Of a stretch of 47,148 bases of DNA, positions 17,097 to 27,785 are shown one piece after another; within the stretch, counting starts at the first letter, position 1; each line of letters opens with the position of its first letter. The notes beneath the pieces were generated by a model, which worked only from the letters and a program-made list of their open reading frames with translations, was not told where the DNA came from and did no database searches. The translations under genes and the position numbers were made by a program. This stretch comes from Candidatus Bacteroides merdavium (GTDB lineage: Bacteria > Bacteroidota > Bacteroidia > Bacteroidales > Bacteroidaceae): contig DXAV01000063.1 in the NCBI GenBank assembly GCA_019116805.1, positions 1-47,148 of the forward strand, written 5' to 3'.

Positions 17097-17104
17097 CAAA
17101 GGTA
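17097..17104 (-). promoter_or_regulatory. -7 box of the M23-LysM gene
   Basis: TACCTTTG on the minus strand, 98 nt before the ATG. The 266-nt gap 16999-17264 is otherwise AT-rich and holds only a 12-bp palindrome (AAAACATGTTTT, 17214-17225) past the recG stop. Confidence 0.45.
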
Positions 17105-17264
17105 ACATTTATCTCCGAAACGGCGCATCCCCAATTAAGTATTTTTTTCTTTAATGGAAAGAGAAACGAGTATCACAACGCACACAACTCCCTATACCAC
17201 AGGATAATATATAAAAACATGTTTTACAACACATCTCTAAATACAGCCTCCAAATTAACACACA

Positions 17265-19361
17265 TCAACTGATGGCCGCCCAATTGACATTACTTTTACG
17301 CAATGCCTTCAATTGCTTCCAGATAATTTCATTTTTTGGCAAGTTCCCTTCGGGGTCTTCATCCACAATCTGCTGTGCCACTCCACGCACATACTGCAAC
17401 AGCTGTCCGTCGCGTGCAAGATCCGCAATCTTCAAATCAAAAGCCACACCACTCTGCTGTGTTCCTTCCAAATCGCCTGGTCCTCGCAATTTTAAGTCAG
17501 CCTCTGCTATCTCAAAACCATCGTTGGTGCGAACCATGATTTCCAATCTTCTACGGGTATCATCCGCCAGTTTATATCCAGTCACCAGGATACAATACGA
17601 CTGATCGGCTCCACGCCCAACACGTCCACGCAGCTGATGCAATTGAGACAAGCCGAAACGCTCAGCATTCTCTATAATCATAACAGACGCGTTCGGCACA
17701 TTCACTCCTACCTCAATCACGGTAGTAGCAACCATAATCTGCGCCTCTCCTGATACAAATAACTGCATCTGTGCATCCTTCTCAGCCGGCTTCATTTTGC
17801 CATGTACCTTGCATACCCGACAATCAGGAAAAGCTTCACATACATGCAGGTATCCTTCCTCCAAATTTTTCAGGTCTATCTTCTCGCTTTCCTTTATCAA
17901 CGGATAGACAATATAGACCTGTCTTCCTTCCCTAATCTGCTTGCGGACAGACTGATACAAACTTTCACGACGGTTATCGAACTGATGGATGGTAGCAATC
18001 GGTTTTCGTCCGGGAGGCAGTTCATCAATGACCGACACGTCTAAATCACCATACAACGTCATAGCCAAGGTCCGAGGAATAGGTGTAGCCGTCATTACCA
18101 ACACATGGGGAGGCTGTACGTTCTTAGTCCACAAACGGGCACGTTGGGCCACACCAAAACGATGCTGTTCGTCGATGACGACCAACCCCAAGGAAGAAAA
18201 GTTCACCGTATCCTCAATAACGGCATGAGTTCCTATCAAGATTTTCACATCGCCCGACAACAAGCCCTCCAGTATGATTTCTCTACGCTTTCCTCGAATC
18301 GAACCAGTCAACAATTCCACCCTGACATCCATACCACATAGCAATTCACGTATGGTCTCATAATGTTGGTTGGCCAAAATCTCCGTTGGCGCCATCATGC
18401 ACGCCTGATACCCGTTGTCCAAAGCTATAAGCATACTCATCAGAGCCACCAGCGTTTTTCCACTTCCCACATCCCCTTGCAATAGTCGGTTCATCTGTCG
18501 TCCGGAGCCCAAATCATGCCTTATTTCTTTCAATACTCTCTTCTGGGCTCCTGTCAGTTCAAAAGGGAGATTACGGGTATAAAAGGTATTGAATACATCC
18601 CCTATGCGACTAAATACATAGCCTCTGTATTTTCGCTGACGGTCGCAGGCATAACGCAAGATATTGAGCTGTACATAGAACAGTTCCTCGAACTTCAACC
18701 TATACTGAGCCTTACGCAACAAATCTGCATTACCGGGAAAATGAATATTAACCAATGCTTCAGTCAAAGGCATCAAATGATGCCCCGCCAAAATTTCAGA
18801 AGAAAGGGTTTCAGACAGAGGTTCACGCAGTTGCTGAACAAGCGTCCCCATCATTTTTTCTATCGCATTCGAATTCAGAAAAGACCGTTTCATCTTCTCT
18901 GTCGTATTGTAATAAGGACGCAATCCCATTGCATCCATTCTTACCTCCGTAACCAAATCCACATCAGGATGGGCGATATTGACACGCCCGTTAAAAACAG
19001 TAGGCCGACCAAAAACAATGTATTCCTGATGCACCTTGTATTTTCCTGTCAGAAACTTAATTCCCTGAAACCAAACCAAATCCACAAAGCCGGTGCCGTC
19101 CGTGAAGTGGGCAATCAACCTCCGTTGCCGTCCTTCACCAGCAATTTCAAAGCTACGGATTTCACCTTTCAATTGTATGTAAGGCATTGTTCCATCTATC
19201 TCACGGATGGAATAAATCCGACTGCGATCCACATATTTATAAGGGAAATAGTACAACAGATCGTGCAACGTACAAACGCCCAACTCCTTATTTAATATTG
19301 CGGCACGTTGCGGCCCCACTCCTGGCAGGTATTTTATGTCTTGAGTTGCTAAATCGAACAT
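17265..19361 (-). CDS. recG: ATP-dependent DNA helicase RecG
   Basis: 698 aa, full length. The N-terminal wedge/OB region is followed by the SF2 core: Walker A in [18 protein letters not shown] (near 297), [14 protein letters not shown], the DEQH box in [14 protein letters not shown] (near 394), [32 protein letters not shown] and QLRGRVGRG. The C-terminal TRG-type block ([16 protein letters not shown]) is present. It remodels stalled forks and branched DNA. It is the last gene of the leftward operon, and its start overlaps the ispD end by 13 bp. Confidence 0.98.
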   Translation of the reverse strand: MFDLATQDIKYLPGVGPQRAAILNKELGVCTLHDLLYYFPYKYVDRSRIYSIREIDGTMPYIQLKGEIRSFEIAGEGRQRRLIAHFTDGTGFVDLVWFQGIKFLTGKYKVHQEYIVFGRPTVFNGRVNIAHPDVDLVTEVRMDAMGLRPYYNTTEKMKRSFLNSNAIEKMMGTLVQQLREPLSETLSSEILAGHHLMPLTEALVNIHFPGNADLLRKAQYRLKFEELFYVQLNILRYACDRQRKYRGYVFSRIGDVFNTFYTRNLPFELTGAQKRVLKEIRHDLGSGRQMNRLLQGDVGSGKTLVALMSMLIALDNGYQACMMAPTEILANQHYETIRELLCGMDVRVELLTGSIRGKRREIILEGLLSGDVKILIGTHAVIEDTVNFSSLGLVVIDEQHRFGVAQRARLWTKNVQPPHVLVMTATPIPRTLAMTLYGDLDVSVIDELPPGRKPIATIHQFDNRRESLYQSVRKQIREGRQVYIVYPLIKESEKIDLKNLEEGYLHVCEAFPDCRVCKVHGKMKPAEKDAQMQLFVSGEAQIMVATTVIEVGVNVPNASVMIIENAERFGLSQLHQLRGRVGRGADQSYCILVTGYKLADDTRRRLEIMVRTNDGFEIAEADLKLRGPGDLEGTQQSGVAFDLKIADLARDGQLLQYVRGVAQQIVDEDPEGNLPKNEIIWKQLKALRKSNVNWAAIS

Positions 19362-20023
19362 CCTTCCAACAAAGCCGAAGCTATCTTCAAATCAAAAGGA
19401 GTGGTTATCTTGATGTTTTCCCGGTTGCCTTCCACCAATGAAACCGATACGCCCATCGCTTCTACAACCGAAGCATCATCTGTAAATTGAGAGACATAGG
19501 GTTGTTCATAGGCCTGGTTCAACAAAGCAGCATCGAACACCTGTGGCGTCTGCACCAACCGATATTCATCACGAGGCACCGTAACACTCCTCCCATCTTG
19601 CAGGTGCCTCACTGTCTCAACCACTCCAATACAAGGAACAACTGCCCGCTTTTGCAATGCCTCCGCATAGCAACGTCCAATTACTTCGGGCGAGACAAAA
19701 GGGCGCACACCATCATGTACTCCCACCAAAGCCGGAGCTTCCACCAAAGCCAGGCCATTTTTGACCGAATGAAAACGGGTTTCCCCACCATCGGCAATCT
19801 GAAGAGGACGATCAAAACGGTGCTTCCTGCACAAATCCAGCCAAAACGCCTGCTGATCGTGAGGAAGCACCAAGATTATCCGCATGTCCCGATCGTAAGC
19901 ATAAAAGGCGTCTATAGTATGCATCAAGACAGGTTTCCCACCTATCGGCAGGAACTGTTTGGGCAAATCCGCCCCCATACGCAAACCTTTACCTCCGGCT
20001 ACAATTAGAACATACTGCGTCAT
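19349..20023 (-). CDS. ispD: 2-C-methyl-D-erythritol 4-phosphate cytidylyltransferase
   Basis: About 224 aa from the ATG at 20023 ([17 protein letters not shown]). Another ATG at 20044 would add seven residues and overlap the DJ-1 gene. The nucleotide-binding [22 protein letters not shown] and the [11 protein letters not shown] block are the IspD signature; [11 protein letters not shown] and [12 protein letters not shown] follow. It makes CDP-ME from MEP and CTP in the non-mevalonate isoprenoid pathway. Confidence 0.95.
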   Translation of the reverse strand: MTQYVLIVAGGKGLRMGADLPKQFLPIGGKPVLMHTIDAFYAYDRDMRIILVLPHDQQAFWLDLCRKHRFDRPLQIADGGETRFHSVKNGLALVEAPALVGVHDGVRPFVSPEVIGRCYAEALQKRAVVPCIGVVETVRHLQDGRSVTVPRDEYRLVQTPQVFDAALLNQAYEQPYVSQFTDDASVVEAMGVSVSLVEGNRENIKITTPFDLKIASALLEGCSI

Positions 20024-20028
20024 ATATT

Positions 20029-20586
20029 TTATTTTGTCAAGCACATGGCAGTCTTCAATTCTTTCATCTTTTCCTTACCACAAAGATGTTCCACGAGTGC
20101 CAAACCAAATTCGATAGCGGCACCAGGACCTTTACCGGTGATAAAGTTGCCATCCTTTTCTACCATTGCACCTGTATATTCAGCTCCTTCCAGATATTTG
20201 TCAAAGCCCGGATAACAGGTAGCTTTCTTGCCTTTCAGCAGTCCCAGATTGCCCAGTACCATAGGAGCGGCACAAATGGCAGCAATTGCCTTGTTTGCCG
20301 AGGCCTGCTTCAACAATTCCTTACGTAAATCTTCACACTCGTTCAATGTCGTTGCTCCAGGCAGTCCACCAGGCAAAACCAGCATTTCAGCATCATAGAA
20401 ATCACAGTTCACGATATTTTTGTCACACAGTACAGAAATTCCATGTGCACCTTTGACTATTTCATCAGGCGTCACAGACACCATAGCGACATTCACACCT
20501 GCACGCTTCAAGATATCAACAGCAGCAAAGGCTTCCATTTCTTCAAAACCGTCTGCAAAAAAGACATAAACAGTTCCCATAGTCAA
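20029..20586 (-). CDS. DJ-1/PfpI family protein
   Basis: 185 aa. A DJ-1-like fold with the acidic [11 protein letters not shown] motif near the N-terminus and the nucleophile-elbow Cys in [11 protein letters not shown] (about residue 101). This resembles the YajL/DJ-1 branch. Family members have been reported as glyoxalase III, protein or nucleotide deglycase, or chaperone; those assignments are debated, so I give no specific reaction. It sits between the TonB gene and ispD, with gaps of 8 and 5 nt. Confidence 0.9.
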   Translation of the reverse strand: MTMGTVYVFFADGFEEMEAFAAVDILKRAGVNVAMVSVTPDEIVKGAHGISVLCDKNIVNCDFYDAEMLVLPGGLPGATTLNECEDLRKELLKQASANKAIAAICAAPMVLGNLGLLKGKKATCYPGFDKYLEGAEYTGAMVEKDGNFITGKGPGAAIEFGLALVEHLCGKEKMKELKTAMCLTK

Positions 20587-20594
20587 GTTCTCCT

Positions 20595-21410
20595 TTATTT
20601 CAAGTTAAAATAATATGTTATAGTTCCCGATTGATTGTTCAATCCGCTGACCGAATTAAAGCGTGCTTTCCTCGCCGCATCCTCAGCAGCCTTACGCAAA
20701 GCAGAATTAACAGTATTTGTCTGCCTGTTTATACTAGTGGCTATCACCTGTCCGGCAGGATTCACAGTAATGTTTACCACGACCTTTCCTTCGTCCTGCA
20801 CGTTATAAACAGGTTTGGGCAAACCTCCTGCTCCGATAGAACGTCCATTCAGACTGAATGTACCATAACCTCCCACGCCACTCATGGCTCCTTCCGGCGC
20901 ATTCCCCGTAGGGCTACCTTGAATACCTGTTCCCTCAGAGTTACCCTTACTGCCCATCTGTGCGCCTTTACCGAAAGCACCTGCCACCTTGCGGCGAGCA
21001 GCTTCCTCGGCCTCTTTGCGTTCACGTTCAGCTTTGGCCTCGGCCAGCTTACGTGCTTCTTCAGCCTTTTCGGCTTCCGTTTTCTCAGGTTTCTTTACCT
21101 CTTCTTTCTTCACAGATTTCGTTTCGGGTTTCAACGCAACCGTCTCTTCCATATCCTGTGTCATGATTTCCTGTTCGGAAGTTTCCTGCGGCAAGGGTTC
21201 CGTTTCTTCAGGCATCACATCTACATCTACCAAAGAGGGATCTGCGGTACCCCACGCATCAGGCACTTCACCTAGCATCACAGGCATACCTCCTTCTTCA
21301 GCAGGTGCCGGCACAATAAACCCCGCCCACAACAAAAAGACTATCAGGACGACATGCACCAGCAATGCCCCGCCCAAACCTATGTATTTACCTTTTTCCT
21401 TTTGAGTCAC
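20595..21410 (-). CDS. TonB family energy-transducing protein
   Basis: 271 aa. One N-terminal membrane helix (about 12-34, LGGALLVHVVLIVFLLWAGF) is followed by an acidic/Pro stretch and a long Lys/Glu/Ala-rich segment (about 95-145). A Gly-rich linker leads to a C-terminal TonB-like domain (KPVYNVQDEGKVVVNITVNP, NSALRKAAEDAARKARFN). The TolA-like charged segment spans the periplasm. It forms, with the ExbB- and ExbD-like proteins next to it, a complex that uses the proton gradient to drive outer-membrane transport or cell-envelope work. Whether it serves SusC-type receptors or envelope maintenance cannot be told from the sequence. Confidence 0.9.
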   Translation of the reverse strand: MTQKEKGKYIGLGGALLVHVVLIVFLLWAGFIVPAPAEEGGMPVMLGEVPDAWGTADPSLVDVDVMPEETEPLPQETSEQEIMTQDMEETVALKPETKSVKKEEVKKPEKTEAEKAEEARKLAEAKAERERKEAEEAARRKVAGAFGKGAQMGSKGNSEGTGIQGSPTGNAPEGAMSGVGGYGTFSLNGRSIGAGGLPKPVYNVQDEGKVVVNITVNPAGQVIATSINRQTNTVNSALRKAAEDAARKARFNSVSGLNNQSGTITYYFNLK

Positions 21411-21458
21411 AGCCAGAATTTATTAGTATAACATCCAAATGCCAATCCATTTGTTCCA

Positions 21459-21872
21459 TCACTTTCCGTCAGGCGGGCGCGTGGCCAACACCATCTTAAA
21501 GTGATTTTCATTCGCAATATTCAGTACCTTCACTATTTCCCGATAAGGCACCGTCTCGTCCGCATACAGGGCAACATACATTTCCGGTTCCTTTTCTGCA
21601 CATTGCTGCAAAAAAGGTGTCAGTTCTTCCAACGTAATCGACTGCTCCTTTTCATTGCCGAATGCAGCATAGAAGTTCAAATCCTTATCAATGATTACAC
21701 GCGTCAATGGTTTGGCCGACGTCTGCTGCTTACCCTGGGGAAGCAACACCTTAATGGCATTAGGTGAGACCACCGTCGATGTAATCATGAAGAAAATCAG
21801 CAGCAGGAATATCACGTCCGTCATGGACGCCATACTGAAATTGGGCGATATTTTGGCTCTACGTTTCAGCAT
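21459..21872 (-). CDS. exbD: ExbD/TolR family protein
   Basis: 137 aa. A short cytoplasmic tail ([20 protein letters not shown]) leads into one membrane helix (VIFLLLIFFMITST). The membrane-proximal Asp in SMTDVIFLLLIFF is the conserved proton-pathway residue. The periplasmic domain follows (PNAIKVLLPQGKQQTSAK, YVALYADETVPYREIVKVLN). It overlaps the ExbB-like gene by 7 bp. Confidence 0.92.
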   Translation of the reverse strand: MLKRRAKISPNFSMASMTDVIFLLLIFFMITSTVVSPNAIKVLLPQGKQQTSAKPLTRVIIDKDLNFYAAFGNEKEQSITLEELTPFLQQCAEKEPEMYVALYADETVPYREIVKVLNIANENHFKMVLATRPPDGK

Positions 21873-22591
21873 GGCTCATTCAATAAATCCATGAAAGCCA
21901 TCGTCTTGGCCTCCATTTTATTTACCACTCCATCAACCAGCGTCACCAGGTAGTTATAGGCAAACATTGCAATAATACCTACAATCAAACCTCCGACGGT
22001 AGTAATCATAGCCTCGTATATACCTCCGGACAGCAACGTGATATCGATGTTGTTCCCTGCATTTGCCATTTCAAAGAAAGCTCGTACCATACCAGTCACC
22101 GTACCCAAGAAGCCTATCATCGGTGCTCCGGCTGCAATGGTTGCCATGATGGTCAGCCCTTTCTCAAGCTTGGCCACTTCAATGTTACCCACATTCTCAA
22201 TGGCAGCCTGCACATCACTCACTGGTCGTCCTAAACGACTGATACCTTTTTCAATCATACGGGCCGAAGGGGTGTTTACGTTACGGCAATAGGACAAGGC
22301 TGCTTTGATTTCTCCAGCCAGGATATAATCCTTTATCTTATCCATAAACATGGGATCTTCCTTGCCTGCCTTGCGGATGACATAATTCCGCTCGAACAAA
22401 ATATAGAAGCACAACAATGAAAGTAATCCCAGTACAACCATAATCCAGCCGCCTTTCACAGCCATACTCCACAAACTCATCTCTTCCGGACCCGCTACTG
22501 GAGTCAAAACCGGATTGGCGCCCGCAATCGAGTCAGCCATCGCCGGAGCCACTTGGGCCAATAATAACATTACATTCATGAACGAAGACAA
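21866..22591 (-). CDS. exbB: ExbB/TolQ/MotA family proton channel
   Basis: 241 aa. Three membrane helices: about 49-69 ([18 protein letters not shown]), about 150-172 ([20 protein letters not shown]) and about 192-215 ([20 protein letters not shown]). The MotA/TolQ/ExbB signature [20 protein letters not shown] is intact. The N-terminal extension before the first helix is Ala/Pro-rich and may be a cleaved signal. It starts inside the pdxJ 3' end (16-bp overlap), which points to translational coupling. Confidence 0.92.
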   Translation of the reverse strand: MSSFMNVMLLLAQVAPAMADSIAGANPVLTPVAGPEEMSLWSMAVKGGWIMVVLGLLSLLCFYILFERNYVIRKAGKEDPMFMDKIKDYILAGEIKAALSYCRNVNTPSARMIEKGISRLGRPVSDVQAAIENVGNIEVAKLEKGLTIMATIAAGAPMIGFLGTVTGMVRAFFEMANAGNNIDITLLSGGIYEAMITTVGGLIVGIIAMFAYNYLVTLVDGVVNKMEAKTMAFMDLLNEPC

Positions 22592-23292
22592 TTTTTATAT
22601 TCTTGAATGGTACGCTGCAAACCCAAGTACAATGCATCACTGATCAATGCATGTCCTATCGACACCTCGTCCAGCCAAGGGATATTTTGATAAAAGTAAT
22701 TCAAGTTCACCAAACTGAGGTCGTGACCGGCATTCAGACCAAGCCCCAATCGCCGGGCGGCTTTGGCTGCTTCCACAAAAGGAGCAACCGCTTCTTCCCG
22801 ATTTTTGTTATAGCCCGAAGCATAAGGCTCGGTATATAGCTCAACACGGTCGGCACCCGCCTTAGCCGCATATTCAATCATTTCCACATCGGTGGACACA
22901 AACACTGACGTACGTATGCCTGCCTTATTAAAACGGTCGAGCACCTCGCTGAGAAAATCCAGGTTTGTTTTAGTGTCCCATCCTGCATTCGAAGTCAGCT
23001 GGGTTGGGCTGTCAGGCACCAATGTCACCTGATGTGGTTTTACCTTCAAAACCAGATCTATAAAATCCGGTGCCGGATAGCCTTCTATATTAAATTCTGT
23101 ATGCAACAACGGACGCAAATCATATACATCTTTTTTACGGATATGACGCTCATCGGGACGTGGATGGACCGTAATACCATCCGCACCGAAATTTTCGCAA
23201 TCGAGCGCCACTTTCACAACGTCCGGCACATTTCCCCCACGCGCATTGCGCAGGGTTGCCACCTTGTTTATGTTTACACTTAATTTAGTCAT
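22576..23292 (-). CDS. pdxJ: Pyridoxine 5'-phosphate synthase
   Basis: 238 aa from the ATG at 23292 ([20 protein letters not shown]). A longer frame to 23334 is excluded because the -7 box of this transcript lies at 23313-23320. Signature parts: [37 protein letters not shown] and [13 protein letters not shown]. It condenses 1-deoxyxylulose 5-phosphate with 3-amino-2-oxopropyl phosphate to form pyridoxine 5'-phosphate, so it shares the DXP precursor with the pathway of ispD further down the same operon. Confidence 0.97.
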   Translation of the reverse strand: MTKLSVNINKVATLRNARGGNVPDVVKVALDCENFGADGITVHPRPDERHIRKKDVYDLRPLLHTEFNIEGYPAPDFIDLVLKVKPHQVTLVPDSPTQLTSNAGWDTKTNLDFLSEVLDRFNKAGIRTSVFVSTDVEMIEYAAKAGADRVELYTEPYASGYNKNREEAVAPFVEAAKAARRLGLGLNAGHDLSLVNLNYFYQNIPWLDEVSIGHALISDALYLGLQRTIQEYKNCLRS

Positions 23293-23312
23293 AATTTCAA
23301 CGTTAGTCTGGG

Positions 23313-23320
23313 CAAAAGTA
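23313..23320 (-). promoter_or_regulatory. -7 box of the pdxJ-recG operon
   Basis: TACTTTTG on the minus strand, 21 nt before the ATG at 23292. It probably serves all seven genes down to recG, since gaps are short or negative and no terminator hairpin is seen between them. Confidence 0.55.
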
Positions 23321-23364
23321 CAAATAATAGTCATAAGTTAACAGGAATATTATAAAAAAATAGC

Positions 23365-23372
23365 ATCTTTGC
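23365..23372 (+). promoter_or_regulatory. Possible -7 box of nadK
   Basis: CATCTTTG differs from TAnnTTTG in the first base; 24 nt before the nadK ATG. It is the only candidate in the 62-nt divergent stretch after the pdxJ box. Confidence 0.35.
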
Positions 23373-23396
23373 AAAGCTAATAACAAAACCTGCTGT

Positions 23397-24266
23397 ATGA
23401 AATTTGCCATATTCGGAAACATTTATCAAGCCAAAAAGTCCTCATACGCCGAACGTCTGTTCAAGCTCCTTGCCCGACACGATGCCCAAATCTGCGTCTG
23501 TCAGGAATTCCACAGCTTCCTGACGGAAAGCCTTCACATGGACCTTCCGCCTGTCGAACTGTTCAATCATGACAATTTCGATGCAGATATCGTTATCAGT
23601 CTTGGAGGCGACGGAACCTTCCTAAAAGCCGCAAGCCGGGTAGGCAAAAAAGAGATTCCCATTTTAGGCATCAATACAGGTCGTTTGGGCTTTCTGGCCG
23701 ACATTTCGCCTGACGAGATGGAAAGCACCCTCGAAGACATCTATAATCACCATTATAAGATAGAGGAGCGCAGCGTACTCCAACTGACCTGCAACGACAA
23801 AAATCTGATGCGCTGTCCATATGCCCTCAATGAAATTGCCGTGCTCAAGCGCGACAGTTCGTCCATGATCAGCATCCATACGGCCATCAACGGAGCGCCA
23901 CTCACCACATACCAAGCCGACGGACTGATTATTGCTACTCCAACAGGCTCTACCGCCTACTCTCTCAGCGTAGGGGGGCCTATTATCGTGCCTCACAGTA
24001 AAACCATCGCCATCACTCCCGTAGCTCCCCATAGCCTCAACATGCGCCCCATCGTTATCTGCGACGATTGGACCATTACCCTTGACGTAGAAAGCCGCAG
24101 CCACAACTTCCTGGTAGCCATCGACGGACGTAGTGAATCGTGCAAAGAAAGTACCCGACTAACCATCTCGCGTGCAGACTATATGATTAAAGTCATCAAA
24201 CGGTTTGACCACATTTTCTTCAATACATTGCGCAATAAAATGATGTGGGGAGCAGACATAAGATAA
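23397..24266 (+). CDS. nadK: NAD kinase
   Basis: 289 aa. It carries the [20 protein letters not shown] motif (GGDG), [38 protein letters not shown] (NE/D motif) and the glycine-rich [17 protein letters not shown] block. It phosphorylates NAD+ to NADP+. It is divergent from pdxJ and followed by a 92-nt gap with its own promoter for tsaC. Confidence 0.97.
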   Translation: MKFAIFGNIYQAKKSSYAERLFKLLARHDAQICVCQEFHSFLTESLHMDLPPVELFNHDNFDADIVISLGGDGTFLKAASRVGKKEIPILGINTGRLGFLADISPDEMESTLEDIYNHHYKIEERSVLQLTCNDKNLMRCPYALNEIAVLKRDSSSMISIHTAINGAPLTTYQADGLIIATPTGSTAYSLSVGGPIIVPHSKTIAITPVAPHSLNMRPIVICDDWTITLDVESRSHNFLVAIDGRSESCKESTRLTISRADYMIKVIKRFDHIFFNTLRNKMMWGADIR

Positions 24267-24318
24267 TATCCCTTCCAAAAAAGCGCAACGCAGGCTTCCT
24301 TTAATAGAATAAATTTTC

Positions 24319-24326
24319 TACTTTTG
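24319..24326 (+). promoter_or_regulatory. -7 box of tsaC
   Basis: TACTTTTG, 33 nt before the ATG at 24359. Confidence 0.5.
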
Positions 24327-24358
24327 CACGTTATTCATTTTAAATTGAACGTCGAAAA

Positions 24359-24922
24359 ATGAACGAAGAGATAAAAAAGGCTTGTCAGGTGATGCGCGAG
24401 GGCGGAGTGATACTCTACCCCACCGACACGATCTGGGGAATTGGTTGCGACGCCACCAATGAAGACGCCGTACGTCGGGTATATGAAATCAAGCAACGGG
24501 CCGACAGCAAAGCTATGCTGGTACTGGTGGACTCGGCCGTCAAGGTAGATTTCTATGTGCAGGATGTGCCCGAAGTGGCCTGGGACCTCATCGAGCTGAC
24601 CGACAAACCGCTGACCATCATCTATTCGGGTGCACGTAACTTGGCACCCAATCTCTTGGCCGAGGACGGCAGTGTGGGTATTCGCGTCACAAGCGAAGAA
24701 TTCTCCAAACGTTTGTGCCAGCAGTTCCGTAAGGCCATCGTTTCGACATCAGCCAATGTCAGTGGACAGCCCTCGCCGCAAAACTTCAGTGAAATCAGCG
24801 AAGAAATCAAAGCAGCTGTAGATTATATCGTCGATTACCGACGCGAAGAAACAGGCAAGGCCAAACCGTCAAGTATCATCAAGCTGGACAAAGGCGGTGT
24901 CATTAAAATCATCAGACAGTAA
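24359..24922 (+). CDS. tsaC: L-threonylcarbamoyladenylate synthase (TsaC/YrdC type)
   Basis: 187 aa, the short YrdC-only form without the Sua5 C-terminal domain. Motifs: GGVILYPTDTIWGIGCDATN, VYEIKQRADSKAMLVLV, DKPLTIIYSG, GSVGIRVTSEEF and IVSTSANVSGQPSPQNF. It makes threonylcarbamoyl-AMP from Thr, bicarbonate and ATP for the t6A37 modification of tRNA. The stop codon is 4 nt before the ClC gene start. Confidence 0.95.
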   Translation: MNEEIKKACQVMREGGVILYPTDTIWGIGCDATNEDAVRRVYEIKQRADSKAMLVLVDSAVKVDFYVQDVPEVAWDLIELTDKPLTIIYSGARNLAPNLLAEDGSVGIRVTSEEFSKRLCQQFRKAIVSTSANVSGQPSPQNFSEISEEIKAAVDYIVDYRREETGKAKPSSIIKLDKGGVIKIIRQ

Positions 24923-24926
24923 GATC

Positions 24927-26717
24927 ATGAAGGGAGAACGGAAAAATCTGTTGCAACGCTTCCTTGTTTGGCGCGAGAAGAACATTAAGGAGAAACGGTT
25001 CATTTTGATACTCAGTTTCTTGGTTGGTATATTCACCGCCTTTGCTGCCTTAATCTTGAAAATGCTCATCCATTGGATAAAGAACTTCCTGACAGAAAAC
25101 TTCGATACTACGGAAGCCAACTATCTGTACTTGGTTTACCCTGTGGTCGGCATCTTTTTGGCAGGATTGTTCGTGCGCTACGTGGTGAAAGACGACATCA
25201 GCCATGGTGTGACACGCATACTTTATGCCATCTCGCGACGGCAGGGACGTATCAAACGACACAATACATGGTCGTCCATCATTGCCAGTTCCATCACTAT
25301 CGGATTCGGTGGTTCGGTCGGAGCAGAGGCCCCTATCGTACTGACGGGTTCGGCTATCGGCTCCAACTTGGGCAGTCTCTTCAAAATGGAACACCGTACG
25401 CTGATGTTGCTCGTAGGATGTGGAGCAGCAGGTGCGGTGGCAGGTATCTTCAAGGCTCCTATAGCCGGACTGGTATTCACGCTGGAGGTACTGATGATAG
25501 ACCTCACCATGTCGTCACTACTGCCCTTACTGATATCAGCAGTAACGGCAGCCACGGTATCCTATGTCGTAACGGGACAGGAAGCAATGTTCCGTTTCCA
25601 CTTGGATCAGCCGTTCGAATTGAACCGTATTCCCTACGTCATCATGCTAGGCATCTTCTGCGGCTTGGTTTCGCTCTATTTCACACGTGCGATGAGTTCG
25701 GTAGAAGGTTTGTTCGGACGCCTGCGCACACCTTACAAGAAACTGGCCGTAGGCGGTGCCACACTGAGTATCCTCATCTTCCTTTTCCCGCCTCTTTACG
25801 GCGAAGGATACGAAACTATCGAACTTTTGTTGAACGGCACGACCAACGCCGAGTGGGATACAGTAATGAACAACTCTTTCTTCTACGGACATGGCAATCT
25901 GCTTCTTGTCTATCTGATGCTGATCATTCTCTTCAAAGTATTCGCTTCAAGTGCCACCAACGGCGGCGGCGGTTGCGGCGGTATCTTTGCTCCCTCGCTT
26001 TACCTGGGGTGTATCGCAGGCTTCGTCTTCTCACACTTCAGTAATGAATTCGAAGTGACGACCCAACTCACCGAAAAGAACTTTGCCCTGATGGGTATGG
26101 CTGGGGTGATGAGTGGTGTGATGCACGCCCCGCTGACGGGTGTTTTCCTCATTGCCGAATTAACAGGCGGTTACGACCTGTTCCTGCCGCTAATGATTGT
26201 GTCCGTCAGTTCCTACCTGACCATTATCGTGTTCGAGCCTCATAGCATCTATTCCATGCGTCTGGCCAAGAAAGGCGAATTGCTGACCCACCACAAAGAC
26301 AAGGCCGTGTTGACGCTGATGAAGGTGGAGAACGTTGTTGAAAAAGACTTTGTCGTAGTTCATCCCGAAATGGACTTGGCCGAAATGGTACGAGCCATCT
26401 CCAAGTCGAAACGTAACATCTTCCCCGTAACCGACCAGGAGGGTAAACTACTAGGTATCGTACAACTAGATGATATACGCAACATCATGTTCCGTCAGGA
26501 ACTGTACCACCGCTTCACCGTAAGCAAGTTCATGACCTCAGCTCCCGGTCGCCTCTACGACACGGATAACATGGAACAGGTGATGCAGACTTTCGATGAC
26601 ACCAAGGCCTGGAATCTGCCTGTCGTTGACCAGGAAGGCAAATACTTGGGCTTTGTCTCGAAATCGAAGATATTCAACTCATACCGCGAGGTACTCGTAC
26701 ATTTCTCGGATGAATAA
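24927..26717 (+). CDS. ClC family chloride channel/transporter with CBS pair
   Basis: About 596 aa from the ATG at 24927. A GTG at 24897 lies inside tsaC and is less likely. The ClC membrane part has the family signatures GGSVGAEAPIVLTG (with the gating-type Glu conserved), GIFKAPIAGLVFTLEVL and GGGGCGGIFAPSLYLG. The C-terminal 130 residues hold two CBS domains (VENVVEKDFVVVHPEMDLAE and SKFMTSAPGRLYDTDNMEQV). Whether it is a Cl-/H+ exchanger or a channel, and which anion it prefers, is not decided by what I can see. The CBS pair suggests nucleotide regulation. It is probably co-transcribed with tsaC. Confidence 0.95.
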   Translation: MKGERKNLLQRFLVWREKNIKEKRFILILSFLVGIFTAFAALILKMLIHWIKNFLTENFDTTEANYLYLVYPVVGIFLAGLFVRYVVKDDISHGVTRILYAISRRQGRIKRHNTWSSIIASSITIGFGGSVGAEAPIVLTGSAIGSNLGSLFKMEHRTLMLLVGCGAAGAVAGIFKAPIAGLVFTLEVLMIDLTMSSLLPLLISAVTAATVSYVVTGQEAMFRFHLDQPFELNRIPYVIMLGIFCGLVSLYFTRAMSSVEGLFGRLRTPYKKLAVGGATLSILIFLFPPLYGEGYETIELLLNGTTNAEWDTVMNNSFFYGHGNLLLVYLMLIILFKVFASSATNGGGGCGGIFAPSLYLGCIAGFVFSHFSNEFEVTTQLTEKNFALMGMAGVMSGVMHAPLTGVFLIAELTGGYDLFLPLMIVSVSSYLTIIVFEPHSIYSMRLAKKGELLTHHKDKAVLTLMKVENVVEKDFVVVHPEMDLAEMVRAISKSKRNIFPVTDQEGKLLGIVQLDDIRNIMFRQELYHRFTVSKFMTSAPGRLYDTDNMEQVMQTFDDTKAWNLPVVDQEGKYLGFVSKSKIFNSYREVLVHFSDE

Positions 26718-26743
26718 TCTCTGAACATATTCCAAACCTATAA

Positions 26744-27721
26744 ATGAGTAACATGAAGAAAGAAAACTTAAGAATCGTATATATGGGTACCCCCGACTTC
26801 GCCGTGGAAACATTGCGTTGCCTGGTAGAAGGCGGCTACAACATAGTGGGCGTCATCACCATGCCCGACAAACCCGCCGGGCGTGGGCACAAATTGCAAT
26901 ACTCGCCCGTCAAGCAGTATGCACTGGACCACAACCTGCCCCTGCTCCAGCCCGAGAAGCTGAAAGACGAAGAGTTCTTGAACGCCCTGCGCGCCTGGCA
27001 GGCCGACCTGCAGATTGTCGTAGCCTTCCGTATGTTGCCCGAAGTGGTGTGGAATATGCCCCGTCTGGGAACTTTCAACCTGCATGCCTCGCTCCTGCCC
27101 CAATACCGCGGAGCCGCGCCCATCAACTGGGCCGTCATCAATGGCGAAACCGAGACAGGTATCACCACCTTCTTTCTGAAGCATGAGATTGATACGGGCG
27201 AAGTCATCCAGCAGGTCCGCGTTCCCATTGCCGACACCGATGACGTGGGAATCGTCCACGACAAACTGATGATGCTGGGCGGCAAGCTGGTAACCGAAAC
27301 CGTGGACGCTATTCTGAATGGTACGATTCACTGCATCCCACAGGAAGAAATGGGTGTGACGGGCGAGCTGAAACCTGCTCCCAAAATCTTCAAGGAAACA
27401 TGCCGCATCGACTGGAACCAACCCGTGAAGCGCATCTACGACTTCGTACGGGGCCTCTCGCCTTATCCGTCAGCTTGGACCGAACTGATACAACCCGACG
27501 GAACATCGGTCGTACTGAAAGTTTTCGAAACCGAAAAAATCACCAAATCCCATAATTTGGAAGTCGGAACCCTTCTTACCGATGGCAAGACCTATATTCA
27601 CGTAGCTGTTCAAGATGGTTTTATCAGTATCCGTTCCCTGCAACTGCCGGGTAAAAAACGGCTGAAAACTGACGAACTGCTCCGCGGCTTCCGTTTGGAC
27701 AATACATTCAAAATGAAATAA
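26744..27721 (+). CDS. fmt: Methionyl-tRNA formyltransferase
   Basis: 325 aa, normal length. Motifs: RIVYMGTPDFAVETL, GVITMPDKPAGRGHKL, FNLHASLLPQYRGAAPINWA (Asn and His of the active site) and TGITTFFLKHEIDTGEVI (catalytic Asp). A C-terminal OB-like domain follows. It formylates Met-tRNAi using 10-formyl-THF. It is 26 nt after the ClC gene. A second ATG at 26753 is possible. Confidence 0.97.
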   Translation: MSNMKKENLRIVYMGTPDFAVETLRCLVEGGYNIVGVITMPDKPAGRGHKLQYSPVKQYALDHNLPLLQPEKLKDEEFLNALRAWQADLQIVVAFRMLPEVVWNMPRLGTFNLHASLLPQYRGAAPINWAVINGETETGITTFFLKHEIDTGEVIQQVRVPIADTDDVGIVHDKLMMLGGKLVTETVDAILNGTIHCIPQEEMGVTGELKPAPKIFKETCRIDWNQPVKRIYDFVRGLSPYPSAWTELIQPDGTSVVLKVFETEKITKSHNLEVGTLLTDGKTYIHVAVQDGFISIRSLQLPGKKRLKTDELLRGFRLDNTFKMK

Positions 27722-27785
27722 CAATGGAATAAAACAAGGAAAACATCCTTTTCCTCCTCAGAAAACAGTGAGATACTAAAAGCCT

